Below are positions 28,668-39,393 of a DNA stretch of 64,000 bases, piece after piece (the stretch's first letter is position 1; every line of letters begins with the position of its first letter). The DNA is from Paracoccus sp. S-4012. GTDB lineage: Bacteria > Pseudomonadota > Alphaproteobacteria > Rhodobacterales > Rhodobacteraceae. A program made the position numbers and the translations under genes. A model generated the notes under the pieces. That model was not told where the DNA came from, ran no database searches, and saw only the letters and a list, made by a program, of their open reading frames with translations. Location: assembly GCF_009674885.1 (NCBI RefSeq), contig NZ_WKKA01000002.1, positions 351,299-415,298 of the forward strand, in the 5' to 3' direction.

Positions 28668-28694
28668 GAAACGCCCCCGGCTTGGGGGCGTTTC
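28668..28694 (-). terminator. Hairpin between rpsO and pnp
   Basis: 11-bp perfect stem GAAACGCCCCC / GGGGGCGTTTC with a five-base loop, starting 7 bp after the rpsO stop, followed on the minus strand by GCTTC. In other bacteria the rpsO-pnp gap carries a terminator plus an RNase III site; here only the strong hairpin is visible. Confidence 0.7.
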
Positions 28695-28700
28695 CTGTCG

Positions 28701-28970
28701 TCAGCGGCGCAGGCCGAGGCGTCCGATCAGCGCGGTGTAACGCGCCTCGTCCTTGCCCTTGAGATAGTCCAGCAGCTTGCGGCGCTGCGCGACCATCATC
28801 AACAGCCCGCGCCGCGAGTGGTTGTCCTTGCGATGCGTCTTGAAATGCTCCGTCAGGGTGGCGATACGCGAGCTGAGGATCGCGACCTGCACCTCGGGCG
28901 AGCCGGTGTCGCCACTCTTGGTGGCATATTCGGCCATGACACGGGCCTTGTCTTCGACGGTGATCGACAT
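28701..28970 (-). CDS. rpsO: 30S ribosomal protein S15
   Basis: 89 aa, the exact family length. Starts at the ATG at 28970 after GAGGAG. Conserved [21 protein letters not shown] and [22 protein letters not shown]. Binds 16S rRNA helix 22 in the central domain. Upstream of pnp, separated by a hairpin. Confidence 0.98.
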   Translation of the reverse strand: MSITVEDKARVMAEYATKSGDTGSPEVQVAILSSRIATLTEHFKTHRKDNHSRRGLLMMVAQRRKLLDYLKGKDEARYTALIGRLGLRR

Positions 28971-29110
28971 CGGGGTCTCCTCGATTCCGGGGTTATGGCG
29001 GCGGCCGGGATGTCGTCCAGCACGCGCCCATGGAGTATCCGCCGGAAACCGGCGGATGGGCGCGTATAGAGGGTTCGTTCCTGGAAGGGAAGCCCGAAAG
29101 TGCCGCGCCG

Positions 29111-30088
29111 TCACGCCGCCTGGGCACGCTCCAGCACCACGGCCGCCGGATCGAGACCGACGAGCCCTACGATGCGCGTCACCTGCGCCCCGTCCAGTCG
29201 GACAATGGTGTCGCCGTCCGCCTCTTCCAGCGTCACCAGCGGCAGCGCGGCACCCTCCGGCAGATCGACCAGCAGATAGAGGCTGTCGGCCGCGGGATCG
29301 AAGCCCGCGACGACCGTGCCGGCATCGCCGCCCGTGATGCGGATCTCGTCGCTACCCTCACCGCCCTCGGCCCAGTCGCCGGCCCCGGCGAGCAGCGTGT
29401 CGTTCCCCTCGCCGCCGCGCAGCCAGACCCGCTCCGGCCCCGGCGTCGCCTCCAGCCAGTCGTTGCCGCGGCCGCCGTCGAGGTCATCCGCCCCGCCGCC
29501 AGAGATCAGCGTGTCGTCGCCCTCGCCGCCGTCGAGCCAGTCGTCGCCTGTGCCGCCGTCCAGTCGGTCGTCGCCCTCGCCGCCGATCAGCGTGTCGTCG
29601 CCGTCACCTCCGAGGATCAGGTCGTCGCCGCCCTGACCGGCCAGCCAGTCGCGGCCCTCGCCGCCGATCAGCGTGTCGTTGCCGCCCGGCCCGTATTCCG
29701 CGGCATCGTCCCCCGTCAGCCAGTCGTCCCCTGCGCCGCCATCCATGTAGTCGGCCCCGAGACCGCCCGAGATCGCGTCATTGCCGCCGCCGCCGCTCAG
29801 CCGGTCGTTCTCCGACCGGCCCTGCAGCGTGTCCGCCCCTTCGCCGCCCGCAAGGTCGAGGCCGCGCGGCGACGGAGCCATCGCGCCATCGTCGATGATC
29901 GTGACCTCGGGTCCGGGCTCGTCGGCTTCGCTGCCCACCTCGTCGAAAAGATCGGTCTGCTCCTCGAACCCGCCTTCGCCCGGCTGCGGATCGGCAGGAT
30001 CGGCTTCGTCCGCCTCATCCGCCTCGCCCGGCATCGAAACGAATGCCCCGGCCAGCATCGCCGCCATAAGCCCCGCGAGCATCAGCAT
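29111..30088 (-). CDS. RTX-type calcium-binding repeat protein
   Basis: 325 aa from the ATG at 30088 (AGGGGA upstream; a TTG at 30106 is possible). N-terminal hydrophobic segment ([18 protein letters not shown]), a very acidic linker ([13 protein letters not shown]), then about 14 nonapeptide repeats of GGxGxDxLx type (for example [18 protein letters not shown]) over roughly residues 80-240, and a C-terminal domain of RTX style ([15 protein letters not shown]). The repeats fold into a Ca2+-dependent parallel beta-roll. No type I secretion genes lie nearby, and the N-terminal helix suggests membrane anchoring or Sec export. No catalytic domain is seen. Confidence 0.82.
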   Translation of the reverse strand: MLMLAGLMAAMLAGAFVSMPGEADEADEADPADPQPGEGGFEEQTDLFDEVGSEADEPGPEVTIIDDGAMAPSPRGLDLAGGEGADTLQGRSENDRLSGGGGNDAISGGLGADYMDGGAGDDWLTGDDAAEYGPGGNDTLIGGEGRDWLAGQGGDDLILGGDGDDTLIGGEGDDRLDGGTGDDWLDGGEGDDTLISGGGADDLDGGRGNDWLEATPGPERVWLRGGEGNDTLLAGAGDWAEGGEGSDEIRITGGDAGTVVAGFDPAADSLYLLVDLPEGAALPLVTLEEADGDTIVRLDGAQVTRIVGLVGLDPAAVVLERAQAA

Positions 30089-30163
30089 GATGGTCCCCTG
30101 ATCCAACCACCCGCTGTTCTAGCGCGGCGACAGTGGCAAGGCTTGCGAAATCTTAACAGATGG

Positions 30164-31273
30164 TTAACCGCCGAGGCCGGGCCGCGCGGGCGACAGCGCC
30201 GCCCCCAGATCGCGGATCAGCGCGCTGTCGCGCCCGAGGATCAGGTCCGCAGCGAGGGCCGAGAGCGCCGGGGCCGTCTGGATGCCATAGCCGCCCTGGC
30301 CGGCAAGCCAGAAGAAACCCGGCGCGGCGGCATCGAAGCCCACGACCGGCACCCGGTCCGGCGCGAAGGTCCGCATCCCGGCCCAGCGATGCTCGACCCG
30401 CGTGACCTCCATCGTCACCGCCTCCTCGAAGCGCGCGATGCCCTCGGCCAGCACCATGTCCTCGGGCCAGACGTCATGCGGGGTGACCGGGTCCTCGTCG
30501 GCGGGCGAGACCATCAGCTTGCCGGCGTCGGGCTTGGCATACCAGGTCTCGGCGGCGTTCGCGAACATCGGCCAGCGGTCGATCTCGTGCCCCTCCGGCG
30601 CCGGGATCAGCGCGGCCGAGCGGCGCAGCGGGATCAGGCCCTTCGATGGCACGCCGGCAAGGACTGCGATCTGGTCAGCCCAGCCGCCCGCCGCGTTCAC
30701 CACCACCGGGGCGCGGAACGCGCCTGCGGCCGTCGCGACGCGCCATCCCGCCGCGTCCCGCGCAAGGTCCTGCACCGCGGCCCCGGTCCGCAACTCGCCC
30801 CCCTGGCGACGCAGGAGGCGCAGGAAGCCCTGCAGCATTCGGTCCACGTCGATGTCATGGGCCTCCGGCTCCCAGGCCGCGGCCGCGATCCGCTCGCGCT
30901 GCAGGATCGGCACGAGGCGCAGGGCTTCGGCGGCGTCGATCCGCTCCATGCCGGTGGCGTCCGCGAGATAATGCTCGAATGCCTCCGCCTCACCCGGCGC
31001 GCAGAGCAGCAGCTCGCCCCGCCGGGTGAGCAGCGAGGCCTCGCCGATCTCGTCCGGCGCGGCGAGGAAGGGCTGCGCGGCGGCGTTCAGGCGGCGCAGC
31101 ACCGGGCCGCCGTAGTTCAGGATGAAGATCGCCGCCGAGCGGCCGGTGGAGTGGTGTCCCGGCTGGTCCTCGGCCTCCAGCACGACGACCCGTGCGGTGG
31201 CCGAGAGCCGCGCCGCGAGGCTGATCCCGGCCATGCCGCCGCCGATGACGATCACGTCGCTGTCGAAACTCAT
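30164..31273 (-). CDS. FAD-dependent amine/amino-acid oxidoreductase (DadA/ThiO-like)
   Basis: 369 aa. N-terminal Rossmann motif DVIVIGGGMAGISLAARLS, then HHSTGRSAA (FAD contact), a substrate domain (DIDVDRMLQGFLRLLRRQGGEL), and the C-terminal FAD motif FFWLAGQGGYGIQTAPA. Belongs to the D-amino-acid dehydrogenase / glycine oxidase / sarcosine oxidase group; the substrate cannot be told. A lone gene, divergent from argC across 73 bp. Confidence 0.85.
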   Translation of the reverse strand: MSFDSDVIVIGGGMAGISLAARLSATARVVVLEAEDQPGHHSTGRSAAIFILNYGGPVLRRLNAAAQPFLAAPDEIGEASLLTRRGELLLCAPGEAEAFEHYLADATGMERIDAAEALRLVPILQRERIAAAAWEPEAHDIDVDRMLQGFLRLLRRQGGELRTGAAVQDLARDAAGWRVATAAGAFRAPVVVNAAGGWADQIAVLAGVPSKGLIPLRRSAALIPAPEGHEIDRWPMFANAAETWYAKPDAGKLMVSPADEDPVTPHDVWPEDMVLAEGIARFEEAVTMEVTRVEHRWAGMRTFAPDRVPVVGFDAAAPGFFWLAGQGGYGIQTAPALSALAADLILGRDSALIRDLGAALSPARPGLGG

Positions 31274-31346
31274 GGCTCCGCGCCCCGTTGTTGTGCCGCG
31301 GGGACCGTGGCGCTATGCATCGGCGCGCGCAAGACGGGGGCTCGGC

Positions 31347-32258
31347 ATGGCCAAGGTGTTCATCGACGGCGAGGCCGGCACGACCGGGCTGCAGATCCGC
31401 GAGCGGCTGGAAACCCGCGCCGATATCGAGCTGGTGCGCGTGCACCCCGCCCGGCGCAAGGACCCCGCCGCGCGCCGCGCGGCCTTCGCCGAGGCCGATG
31501 TCGCCATCCTCTGCCTGCCCGACGCCCCCGCGCGCGAGGCGGTGGAGCTGGCCGAGGGCCTGCCGGTCCGCATCATCGACGCCTCGACCGCGCACCGGGT
31601 CGCGCCGGGCTGGGTCTATGGCTTCCCCGAACTCGCCCCCGGCCTGAGCCGGCGGATCGCCGGGGCCGACCGTGTCTCGAATCCCGGCTGCTACTCGACC
31701 GGCGCCATCGCGCTGATCACGCCCTTGGTCGCGGCCGGGCTGGTCGCAGCCGACGAGGCGCTGTCGATCAACGCCGTCAGCGGCTACACCGGCGGCGGCA
31801 AGGAGCTGATCGCCGAGTTCGAGGACGGCCGCGCTCCGGATTTCTTCGTCTATGCGCTGGGCCAGGGGCACAAGCATCTGCCCGAGATCATGACCCATGC
31901 CGGGCTGACCGCGCGACCCGTTTTCGCCCCTTCGGTCGGCCGCTTCGCGCAGGGGATGGTCGTGCAGGTGCCGCTGCATCTCGGCGGGCGGCGCATCTCT
32001 GATTTCCATGACGCGCTCGCCGCGCATTACGACGGCTCGCGTTTCGTGCGGGTCGTGGCGGCCGAGAGCTATGGCGGCCGCGTGGTGCCGACGGCGCTCA
32101 ACGACACGAACCGGCTCGACCTCTCGGTGCATGGCAGCGACGAGGCGGCGGCGGCGGTGCTGGTGGCGGTGCTGGACAACCTCGGCAAGGGGGCGTCCGG
32201 GGCGGCGGTGCAGAACCTCAACCTGATGATCGGGGCGGATGAGGGCGCGGGGCTGTAG
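31347..32258 (+). CDS. argC: N-acetyl-gamma-glutamyl-phosphate reductase, short (type 2) form
   Basis: 303 aa from the ATG at 31347. NADP motif DGEAGTTGLQIRERL and catalytic cysteine in SNPGCYSTGAIAL; total length and GYTGGGKELI fit the shorter type-2 ArgC. Third step of arginine synthesis. The 3' end faces clpP, and a repeated GC-rich element lies between them. Confidence 0.94.
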   Translation: MAKVFIDGEAGTTGLQIRERLETRADIELVRVHPARRKDPAARRAAFAEADVAILCLPDAPAREAVELAEGLPVRIIDASTAHRVAPGWVYGFPELAPGLSRRIAGADRVSNPGCYSTGAIALITPLVAAGLVAADEALSINAVSGYTGGGKELIAEFEDGRAPDFFVYALGQGHKHLPEIMTHAGLTARPVFAPSVGRFAQGMVVQVPLHLGGRRISDFHDALAAHYDGSRFVRVVAAESYGGRVVPTALNDTNRLDLSVHGSDEAAAAVLVAVLDNLGKGASGAAVQNLNLMIGADEGAGL

Positions 32259-32268
32259 GCGCTGCGAC

Positions 32269-32318
32269 GCGGGGGTTTCACACCCCCGCACCCCCGTGGG
32301 ATATTTGGATCAAGGCGA
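32269..32318. repeat. GC-rich intergenic repeat, copy 1
   Basis: Read on the minus strand: TCGCCTTGATCCAAATATCC, then CACGGGGGTGCGGGGGTGTG and AAACCCCCGC. Almost identical to 43857-43906 and related to 50574-50613. The GCGGGGGT...ACCCCCGC parts can form a hairpin. Lies between convergent argC and clpP, so it may act as a terminator. Confidence 0.8.
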
Positions 32319-32344
32319 AACCGGGGCGCGGAACGCCCCTCGCC

Positions 32345-32998
32345 TCACTTCAGCTCGTCCATCGAGCGGATGACCTTGTTCAGCAGGCCGTATTCCTTCG
32401 CCTGCTCGGTGTTCAGCCAAAAGTCGCGCCGCGTGTCCTGCTCGATCCGCTCGACCGGCTGGCCGGTCGCCTCCGAGAAGATGCGGTTCAGGCGGTCGCG
32501 CATCTGCCGGATCTGCTCGGCCTGGATCATCATGTCCGAGCTGGTCCCGCCGATCCCGCCCGAGGGCTGGTGCAACAGGAAGCGGGTGTTGGGCAGGCAG
32601 AAGCGGTTCTCGCGCTTGGCGCCAATGAAGATCAGCGCGCCCGCCGAGGCAACCCAGCCCGAGCCGATGGTCCGCACCACCGGCCGGATGAAGCCGATCA
32701 CGTCATGGATCATGTCGCCCGATTCGACGTGGCCGCCGGGGGACGAGATCAGCATGTTGATCGGATCGTCGCTCTCCTCCGACAGCGCGATCAGGTGGGC
32801 GACGGTCCGCTGCGCCAGCTTGTCGTTGATGGTGCCGGTGACGATGACCGTGCGCGACTTGAAGTAGAGCTTGTCGATGGCGCCGGTCTGCGGCAGGCCA
32901 AGGCCCTCGCCCTTCTCCTCGTCCTGCTTTTCGCGCCGCTCGGGCTGGTCGTCGTCGTCATCATCGTCGTCGTCATCGTCGAGGCGGTGCTTGAGCAT
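32345..32998 (-). CDS. clpP: ClpP-family serine protease with poly-aspartate N-terminus
   Basis: 217 aa. Catalytic triad S118 (WVASAG), H143 (LLHQPSGG) and D192 fits E. coli S97/H122/D171 in spacing. The N-terminus has 11 consecutive Asp (residues 7-17) and more charged residues, in place of the usual short hydrophobic/axial-loop start. The active-site neighbourhood (GSGWVASAGALIFIGA) departs from classical ClpP (GQAASMGA), so this is probably a second ClpP paralogue rather than the one partnered with clpX. No clpX, clpA or tig lies nearby. Confidence 0.88.
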   Translation of the reverse strand: MLKHRLDDDDDDDDDDDQPERREKQDEEKGEGLGLPQTGAIDKLYFKSRTVIVTGTINDKLAQRTVAHLIALSEESDDPINMLISSPGGHVESGDMIHDVIGFIRPVVRTIGSGWVASAGALIFIGAKRENRFCLPNTRFLLHQPSGGIGGTSSDMMIQAEQIRQMRDRLNRIFSEATGQPVERIEQDTRRDFWLNTEQAKEYGLLNKVIRSMDELK

Positions 32999-33104
32999 GC
33001 GCGGGTCCCTTCATCGCAAAGGCGCGCGAAGGGTCCCCGCGCGCCTCGCGTGGCAAGCTAGTGGCGGGCGGGGTTGCAGACAACCCGCCCGCTGCGCGGC
33101 ATTC

Positions 33105-34661
<1,557 letters not shown>

Positions 34662-34777
34662 GTGTCCTCCCCCTCAAGGGAGCGCGGCGGGACCCCCATG
34701 CCCCGCGCGACCGGCTCCCCGGCGGCATCGTCGCCCCCGCCGGACATGAACTCAACCTTTCTTTGAGGGAGGCGGCG

Positions 34778-35317
34778 TCAGGACGCAGGGGTGGAGCTGA
34801 CGCCAACCTGCGCGGCGCGCAAGAGCCGGTCGTGGAGCATGAAGCCCACGGCCATCACCTGGATGATGTCGCCGGCGCGGGTGCCGGGGACCGGGGCCTC
34901 GAACATCGCCTCGTGGACGGAGGGGTCGAAGCGGTCGCCCACGGCGGGGTTCAGGATCGTGATGCCGTGTTTCGCAAAGACCTTTTCCAGTTCGCGCAGG
35001 GTCAGCTCGACGCCTTCGACGAGACCGGCCGCGGCCTCGCGCGTGCTGTCGTTCGCGGCGTCGAGCGCGCGGGTCAGGTTGTCGTGGACTGGCAGCATGT
35101 CGCGGGCGAGTTTCGAGCCGCCATACTGCTCGGCCTCGCGGCGGTCGCGCTCGCCGCGCTTGCGGGCGTTCTCGGCATCGGCCAGCGCGCGCATCCAGCG
35201 GTCGCGCAACTCGTCGGCCTCGGCCTGGAGGCGGGCGACCTCGGGGTGCTCCTGCGCCTCGGCGACCTCGTCAAACACGGCCTCTTCGGCGTTCCGGTCC
35301 TGCTGCGAATCGGTCAT
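34778..35317 (-). CDS. grpE: GrpE, nucleotide exchange factor for DnaK
   Basis: 179 aa. N-terminal coiled coil (VARLQAEADELRDRWMRALADAENARKR) and C-terminal beta domain with NPAVGDRFDPSVHEAMF. Releases ADP from DnaK. Starts 4 bp after hrcA; the pair is expected to be co-transcribed as a heat-shock operon. Confidence 0.95.
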   Translation of the reverse strand: MTDSQQDRNAEEAVFDEVAEAQEHPEVARLQAEADELRDRWMRALADAENARKRGERDRREAEQYGGSKLARDMLPVHDNLTRALDAANDSTREAAAGLVEGVELTLRELEKVFAKHGITILNPAVGDRFDPSVHEAMFEAPVPGTRAGDIIQVMAVGFMLHDRLLRAAQVGVSSTPAS

Positions 35318-35321
35318 CTCG

Positions 35322-36386
35322 TCATCCCTTTCGGCCGGACAGCGCCTGTCCGACCAGCTGCGCGGTCAAATCCACCAAGGGGACGATCCGGCCGTAGTTC
35401 AGCCGCGTCGGGCCGATCACGCCGACCGCCCCCACGATCCTGCGATCGGCATTCATATAGGGGGAAACCACCAGAGAGGAACCCGAAAGTGAGAAGAGCT
35501 TGTTCTCGGCCCCGATGAAGATCCGCACCCCCTCGCCCTCTTCGGCCAGCGACAGGAACTCGGCCAGGTCGCGCTTGCGCTCGAGGTCGTCGAAAAGCTC
35601 GCGCATGCGGTCGAGGTCGGCCTCGTCCTCGGCCAGCAGGTTGGCCTGGCCGCGAACGATCAACCGCGGCTCGGGCGCGGCCTCGTCCCAGAGGGCGAGG
35701 CCGGAGGAGACCATCTCCGCCGCCAGCGTGTCCAGTTCCGCCCGCCGTGCGGTGATCTGCGCGGCGATATGGTCGCGCAACTCCGAGAGCGTCCGGCCTT
35801 CGGCATGGGCGTTGAGGAAGTTGCCGGCCTCGCGCATCGAGAAGGGCGTCTGCCCCGGCGGCGGGGTGAACACGCGGTTCTCGACCCGGCCATCGGCGAA
35901 GACCAGCACCACGAGGGCGCGGTCCGGCGCGAGCGAGACGAATTCGATATGCCGCACCGGCGCTTCCTGCTTGGAGGTCAGCACCAGCGAGGCGCCCTGC
36001 GTCAGCCGAGACAGCGCCGCGCCCACGCGGTCGAGCAGCGCCGAGGGGTCGCCCGTCCCGGCGATCCGCGCGCTCGCCTCCAGCGCGGCGCGGTCGGTGT
36101 CGGCGACCGGCCCCGCCTCCATCAGCCCGTCCACGAACATCCGCAGGCCCATCTGCGTCGGCCGCCGCCCGGCCGAGGTATGCGGATGGTCCAGAAGGCC
36201 CAGCGCCTCGAGGTCGGACATCACGTTGCGGATGGTGGCCGAGGACACGCGCTCGGTCATCGCCGCGGCGAGGCTACGCGAGCCGACCGGCTCGCCGCTT
36301 TCCAGATAGGCCTCGACCACGCGGCGGAAAACCTCCCGCGAGCGGTCGTTCAGATCGGAGAGGAGGGTCTGCGGGAACATCGTCAC
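35322..36386 (-). CDS. hrcA: HrcA, heat-inducible transcription repressor
   Basis: 354 aa from the GTG at 36386, whose spacing to GAGG is better than that of the ATG at 36380. N-terminal winged helix ([44 protein letters not shown]) and the C-terminal GAF-like domain ending in [18 protein letters not shown]. Normally binds CIRCE operators of groESL; no CIRCE (TTAGCACTC-N9-GAGTGCTAA) is visible upstream, so the operon itself may rely on RpoH. Confidence 0.95.
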   Translation of the reverse strand: MTMFPQTLLSDLNDRSREVFRRVVEAYLESGEPVGSRSLAAAMTERVSSATIRNVMSDLEALGLLDHPHTSAGRRPTQMGLRMFVDGLMEAGPVADTDRAALEASARIAGTGDPSALLDRVGAALSRLTQGASLVLTSKQEAPVRHIEFVSLAPDRALVVLVFADGRVENRVFTPPPGQTPFSMREAGNFLNAHAEGRTLSELRDHIAAQITARRAELDTLAAEMVSSGLALWDEAAPEPRLIVRGQANLLAEDEADLDRMRELFDDLERKRDLAEFLSLAEEGEGVRIFIGAENKLFSLSGSSLVVSPYMNADRRIVGAVGVIGPTRLNYGRIVPLVDLTAQLVGQALSGRKG

Positions 36387-36423
36387 GGGTGGCCTCGGGG
36401 TTGCGCGGCGGACGCCGCGGCCT

Positions 36424-36454
36424 GTATGGGGCCGCGGAACATCCCGACAGCAAG
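36424..36454 (-). promoter_or_regulatory. Possible RpoH promoter of hrcA-grpE
   Basis: Minus strand: CTTGCTG (36454-36448), 16-bp spacer, CCCCATAC (36431-36424). The -10 matches the sigma-32 CCCCATNT core well; the -35 keeps CTTG of CTTGAAA. Located in the rph/hrcA divergent gap. Confidence 0.4.
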
Positions 36455-36463
36455 GATCAGGTC

Positions 36464-37177
36464 ATGCGCCCTTCCGGCCGAAAGCTAGGCGAATTGCGGC
36501 AGATTTCAATCGAGACCGGGGTGCAGCGCCATGCCGAGGGTTCGTGCCTGATCCGCATGGGCGGGACCGAGGTCCTCTGCGCCGCCTCGATCGAGGATAG
36601 GCCGCCGCCGTTCCTGAAGGGCACGGGCCAAGGCTGGGTCACGGCGGAATACGGCATGCTGCCGCGCGCGACGAACACCCGCAACCGCCGCGAGGCCGCC
36701 GCAGGCAAGCAGGGCGGCCGCACGGTCGAGATCCAGCGCCTGATCGGGCGCGCGCTCCGGGCCGGGGTGGACCGGCAGGCCCTGGGAGAGCGTCAGATCG
36801 TCGTGGATTGCGACGTGATCCAGGCCGATGGCGGCACCCGCTGCGCGGCGATCACCGGGGGCTGGGTGGCGCTCAGGCTGGCGGTGAACAAGCTGCTGGC
36901 CGCGAAGCTGGTCACGACCGACCCGCTGCTCGATCACGTCGCCGCGATCAGCTGTGGCATCTATGCCGGGCAGGCGGTGGTCGATCTCGACTATGCCGAG
37001 GACAGCGAGGCGGGCACCGACGGCAACTTCGTGATCACAGGCGCGGGCAAGCTGGTCGAGGTGCAGATGTCGGCCGAGGGTGCGACCTTCACCCGCGCGC
37101 AGATGGACGAACTGCTGACCTTGGCCGAGGGCGGCGTGGCCGAGTTGGTGGCGGCGCAAAAGGCTGCGCTGGGATGA
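36464..37177 (+). CDS. rph: Ribonuclease PH
   Basis: 237 aa from the ATG at 36464. MRPSGR start, [19 protein letters not shown], and the C-terminal [16 protein letters not shown] block typify the family. Phosphorolytic trimming of tRNA 3' ends. The divergent pairing with hrcA is common in Alphaproteobacteria. Overlaps rdgB by ATGA. Confidence 0.97.
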   Translation: MRPSGRKLGELRQISIETGVQRHAEGSCLIRMGGTEVLCAASIEDRPPPFLKGTGQGWVTAEYGMLPRATNTRNRREAAAGKQGGRTVEIQRLIGRALRAGVDRQALGERQIVVDCDVIQADGGTRCAAITGGWVALRLAVNKLLAAKLVTTDPLLDHVAAISCGIYAGQAVVDLDYAEDSEAGTDGNFVITGAGKLVEVQMSAEGATFTRAQMDELLTLAEGGVAELVAAQKAALG

Positions 37178-37779
37178 GACGTTTCACGGGAAACAAGCTG
37201 CTGGTTGCCACCCATAACGCGGGAAAGATGGAGGAGCTGCGCGCGCTCTTCGCCCCTCACGGGGTGGAACTGGTCAGCGCCGGTGAGATGGGGCTGGCCG
37301 AGCCGGCGGAGACCGAGGATACGTTCCTTGGCAACGCCCGCATCAAGGCTCGCGCGGCGATGGAGGCAACCGGCCTGCCGGCGCTGGCGGACGACAGCGG
37401 CATCACCGTGGACGGCCTCGACGGCGCGCCGGGCGTCCACACCGCCGACTGGGCCGAGACCCCGCAGGGCCGCGACTTCGTGCAGGCCATGACGCGGACG
37501 TGGCGAGAGCTGGACGAACGCGCCGTGCCGGAGCCGCGCACCGCGCAGTTCCGCGCGACCTTCGTGCTAGTCTGGCCAGACGGGCATGAGGAGGTGTTCG
37601 AGGGCACAGCCCCCGGCCGCCTTGTCTGGCCAATGCGCGGGCGGCAGGGGCATGGCTACGACCCGATCTTCGTGCCGGATGGCGACGACCGGACCTATGC
37701 CGAGATGACCGCCGAGGAGAAGAACCGCATCAGCCACCGCGCCGCCGCCTTCCGCCAACTGGAGACGATCTTTGCATAG
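37174..37779 (+). CDS. rdgB: RdgB/HAM1 non-canonical purine NTP pyrophosphatase
   Basis: 201 aa. [28 protein letters not shown], the active-site [22 protein letters not shown], and [18 protein letters not shown] with [11 protein letters not shown] are all present. Hydrolyses ITP, dITP and XTP. A parS-like sequence (37180-37195) lies in codons 3-8. Confidence 0.97.
   Translation: MRRFTGNKLLVATHNAGKMEELRALFAPHGVELVSAGEMGLAEPAETEDTFLGNARIKARAAMEATGLPALADDSGITVDGLDGAPGVHTADWAETPQGRDFVQAMTRTWRELDERAVPEPRTAQFRATFVLVWPDGHEEVFEGTAPGRLVWPMRGRQGHGYDPIFVPDGDDRTYAEMTAEEKNRISHRAAAFRQLETIFA
37180..37195. promoter_or_regulatory. Weak parS-like sequence at the rdgB start
   Basis: CGTTTCACGGGAAACA differs from TGTTTCACGTGAAACA at two positions (1 and 10). 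The central change breaks the CACGTG core, so ParB affinity would be low. Recorded because it sits, like the two perfect sites, within the first codons of a gene. Confidence 0.3.
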
Positions 37780-38146
37780 GATTTCAAGCGGATCGCCGTT
37801 CGAGGCGGCCTTGGGCTACTCCCGCGCCGTGGTCCGCGGGCCGTGGTGCTTCGTCTCCGGCACCACCGGCTACGACTACGCCGCGATGACCATGCCAGAG
37901 AGCGCGGCGGAGCAGGCCGAGAACTGTTTCGCCACGATCTTCGCAGCGCTGGACGAGGCCGGCTTCACGCGCGGCGATATCGTGCGGGTCCAGTATACCG
38001 TGACCGATGCCGCCCTCGTGGACGAGATCGCCCCGGTGCTGGCCCGCCGCCTCGGCGAGGTCCGCCCGGCCGCGACGATGGTTGTCGCGGGGCTGATCCG
38101 TCCCGAGATGAAGGTCGAGATCGAGGTCACGGCGCTGAGGGAATGA
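37772..38146 (+). CDS. RidA-family protein
   Basis: 124 aa beginning at a TTG at 37772, accepted because [18 protein letters not shown] is conserved at the very start in this subgroup and no other start preserves it. Contains GTTGYDYAAM and the C-terminal IRPEMKVEIEVTAL. RidA proteins remove reactive enamine/imine intermediates; this alphaproteobacterial branch is poorly characterised. Overlaps rdgB by 8 bp and hemW by ATGA. Confidence 0.87.
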   Translation: MHRISSGSPFEAALGYSRAVVRGPWCFVSGTTGYDYAAMTMPESAAEQAENCFATIFAALDEAGFTRGDIVRVQYTVTDAALVDEIAPVLARRLGEVRPAATMVVAGLIRPEMKVEIEVTALRE

Positions 38147-39333
38147 GCGACGCGGGGCATGACATGCGGTCGGCATCGGTCGCCGAGGACTGGCGGGCGG
38201 GCGGCTTCGGCCTCTATGTCCACTGGCCCTTCTGCGTCGCCAAATGCCCCTATTGCGACTTCAACAGCCACGTCGCGGCGGCGGTGGACCAGCCCCGCTG
38301 GGCCGCGGCGCTCGCCGCAGAGGTCGCCCGGCTCGGCGCCGAACTCCCGGGCCGGGTGCTCGGCTCGGTGTTCTTCGGCGGCGGCACCCCCTCGTTGATG
38401 GCGCCGGAGACGGTCGCCGCCGTGCTGGACGCCGCCCGCGCCGCCTGGCCGATGGCCAATGATGTCGAGGTGACGCTGGAGGCCAACCCCACGAGCGTCG
38501 AGGCGGGCCGCTTCCGCGGCTATGCCGATGCCGGGGTCAACCGTCTCTCGCTGGGCGTGCAGGCGCTGCGCGACGCCGACCTGCGCCGACTGGGACGGAT
38601 GCACTCGGGCGCCGAGGCGCGCGCTGCCCTCGACATCGCCCGCGCTGCCTTCCGGCGGGTGAGCTTCGACCTGATCTACGCCCGGCAGGACCAGACCCGC
38701 GCGGCCTGGCGCGCCGAACTCTCCGACGCCCTCGCCATGGCCGCCGACCACCTGTCCCTCTACCAGCTGACCATCGAGCCGGAGACCGCTTTCGGCGCCC
38801 GCCACGCCAGGGGCGGCCTCAAGGGCCTGCCCGGCGAGGATCTCGCCTCGGATCTCTGGTTCGACACGCAGGAAATCTGCGAGGCCGCGGGAATGCCGGC
38901 CTACGAGGTCTCGAACCACGCGCGACCGGAGGCCGAGAGCCGCCATAACCTCGTCTACTGGCGACAGGGCGACTGGGCCGCCGTCGGCCCCGGCGCCCAT
39001 GGCCGCATCACCTTGCCCGAGGGGCGCATGGCCACCGAGGCACACCGGGCACCGGGTGCATGGCTCGCCGCCGTCGAGGCCAGCGGCTCCGGCGAATCGC
39101 TGCGCGAGGCGGTGCCGCGGGACGAGGCTGCGGTCGAATATCTGCTGATGGGCCTGCGGCTGACCGAAGGCGTGGAGCTTGCCCGCCTCGATGCCCTCGG
39201 CTGGCATATGCCGGAGGCGAAGATCGTGGAACTCGAGGGGCTTGGCCTTGTCGCGCGCATGGGCGGGCAGCTGCGAACGACCGCCGCCGGCCGCCCGGTC
39301 CTGAACGCGATCCTGCGCGAGCTTGCGGCCTGA
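38143..39333 (+). CDS. hemW: HemW, radical-SAM haem chaperone (HemN-like)
   Basis: 396 aa. Radical SAM cluster motif CVAKCPYCDFN (three Cys), FFGGGTPSLM, and the HemN-type C-terminal domain (AVEYLLMGLRLTEGVEL). The short cluster motif lacks the fourth Cys of true HemN, which fits HemW, a haem-transfer protein. Last of the overlapping chain rph-rdgB-ridA-hemW. Confidence 0.9.
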   Translation: MSDAGHDMRSASVAEDWRAGGFGLYVHWPFCVAKCPYCDFNSHVAAAVDQPRWAAALAAEVARLGAELPGRVLGSVFFGGGTPSLMAPETVAAVLDAARAAWPMANDVEVTLEANPTSVEAGRFRGYADAGVNRLSLGVQALRDADLRRLGRMHSGAEARAALDIARAAFRRVSFDLIYARQDQTRAAWRAELSDALAMAADHLSLYQLTIEPETAFGARHARGGLKGLPGEDLASDLWFDTQEICEAAGMPAYEVSNHARPEAESRHNLVYWRQGDWAAVGPGAHGRITLPEGRMATEAHRAPGAWLAAVEASGSGESLREAVPRDEAAVEYLLMGLRLTEGVELARLDALGWHMPEAKIVELEGLGLVARMGGQLRTTAAGRPVLNAILRELAA

Positions 39334-39393
39334 GGGTTGCGCCCCCGACCGCGCGCGGCCATGTCCCTCGACCGGAGCGGAAGGAGGCCCCGA

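Noticed and set aside
29316..30018. CRISPR-like regularity in the RTX gene
   Set aside because: The 27-bp periodicity comes from coding nonapeptide repeats; units vary and there are no spacers.
29030..31346. Long plus-strand reading opposite the RTX and FAD oxidoreductase genes, running into argC in another frame
   Set aside because: Composite of antisense low-complexity sequence; both minus-strand genes have proper starts and motifs.
36387..36463. CIRCE operator upstream of hrcA
   Set aside because: No TTAGCACTC-N9-GAGTGCTAA or close variant in the gap.
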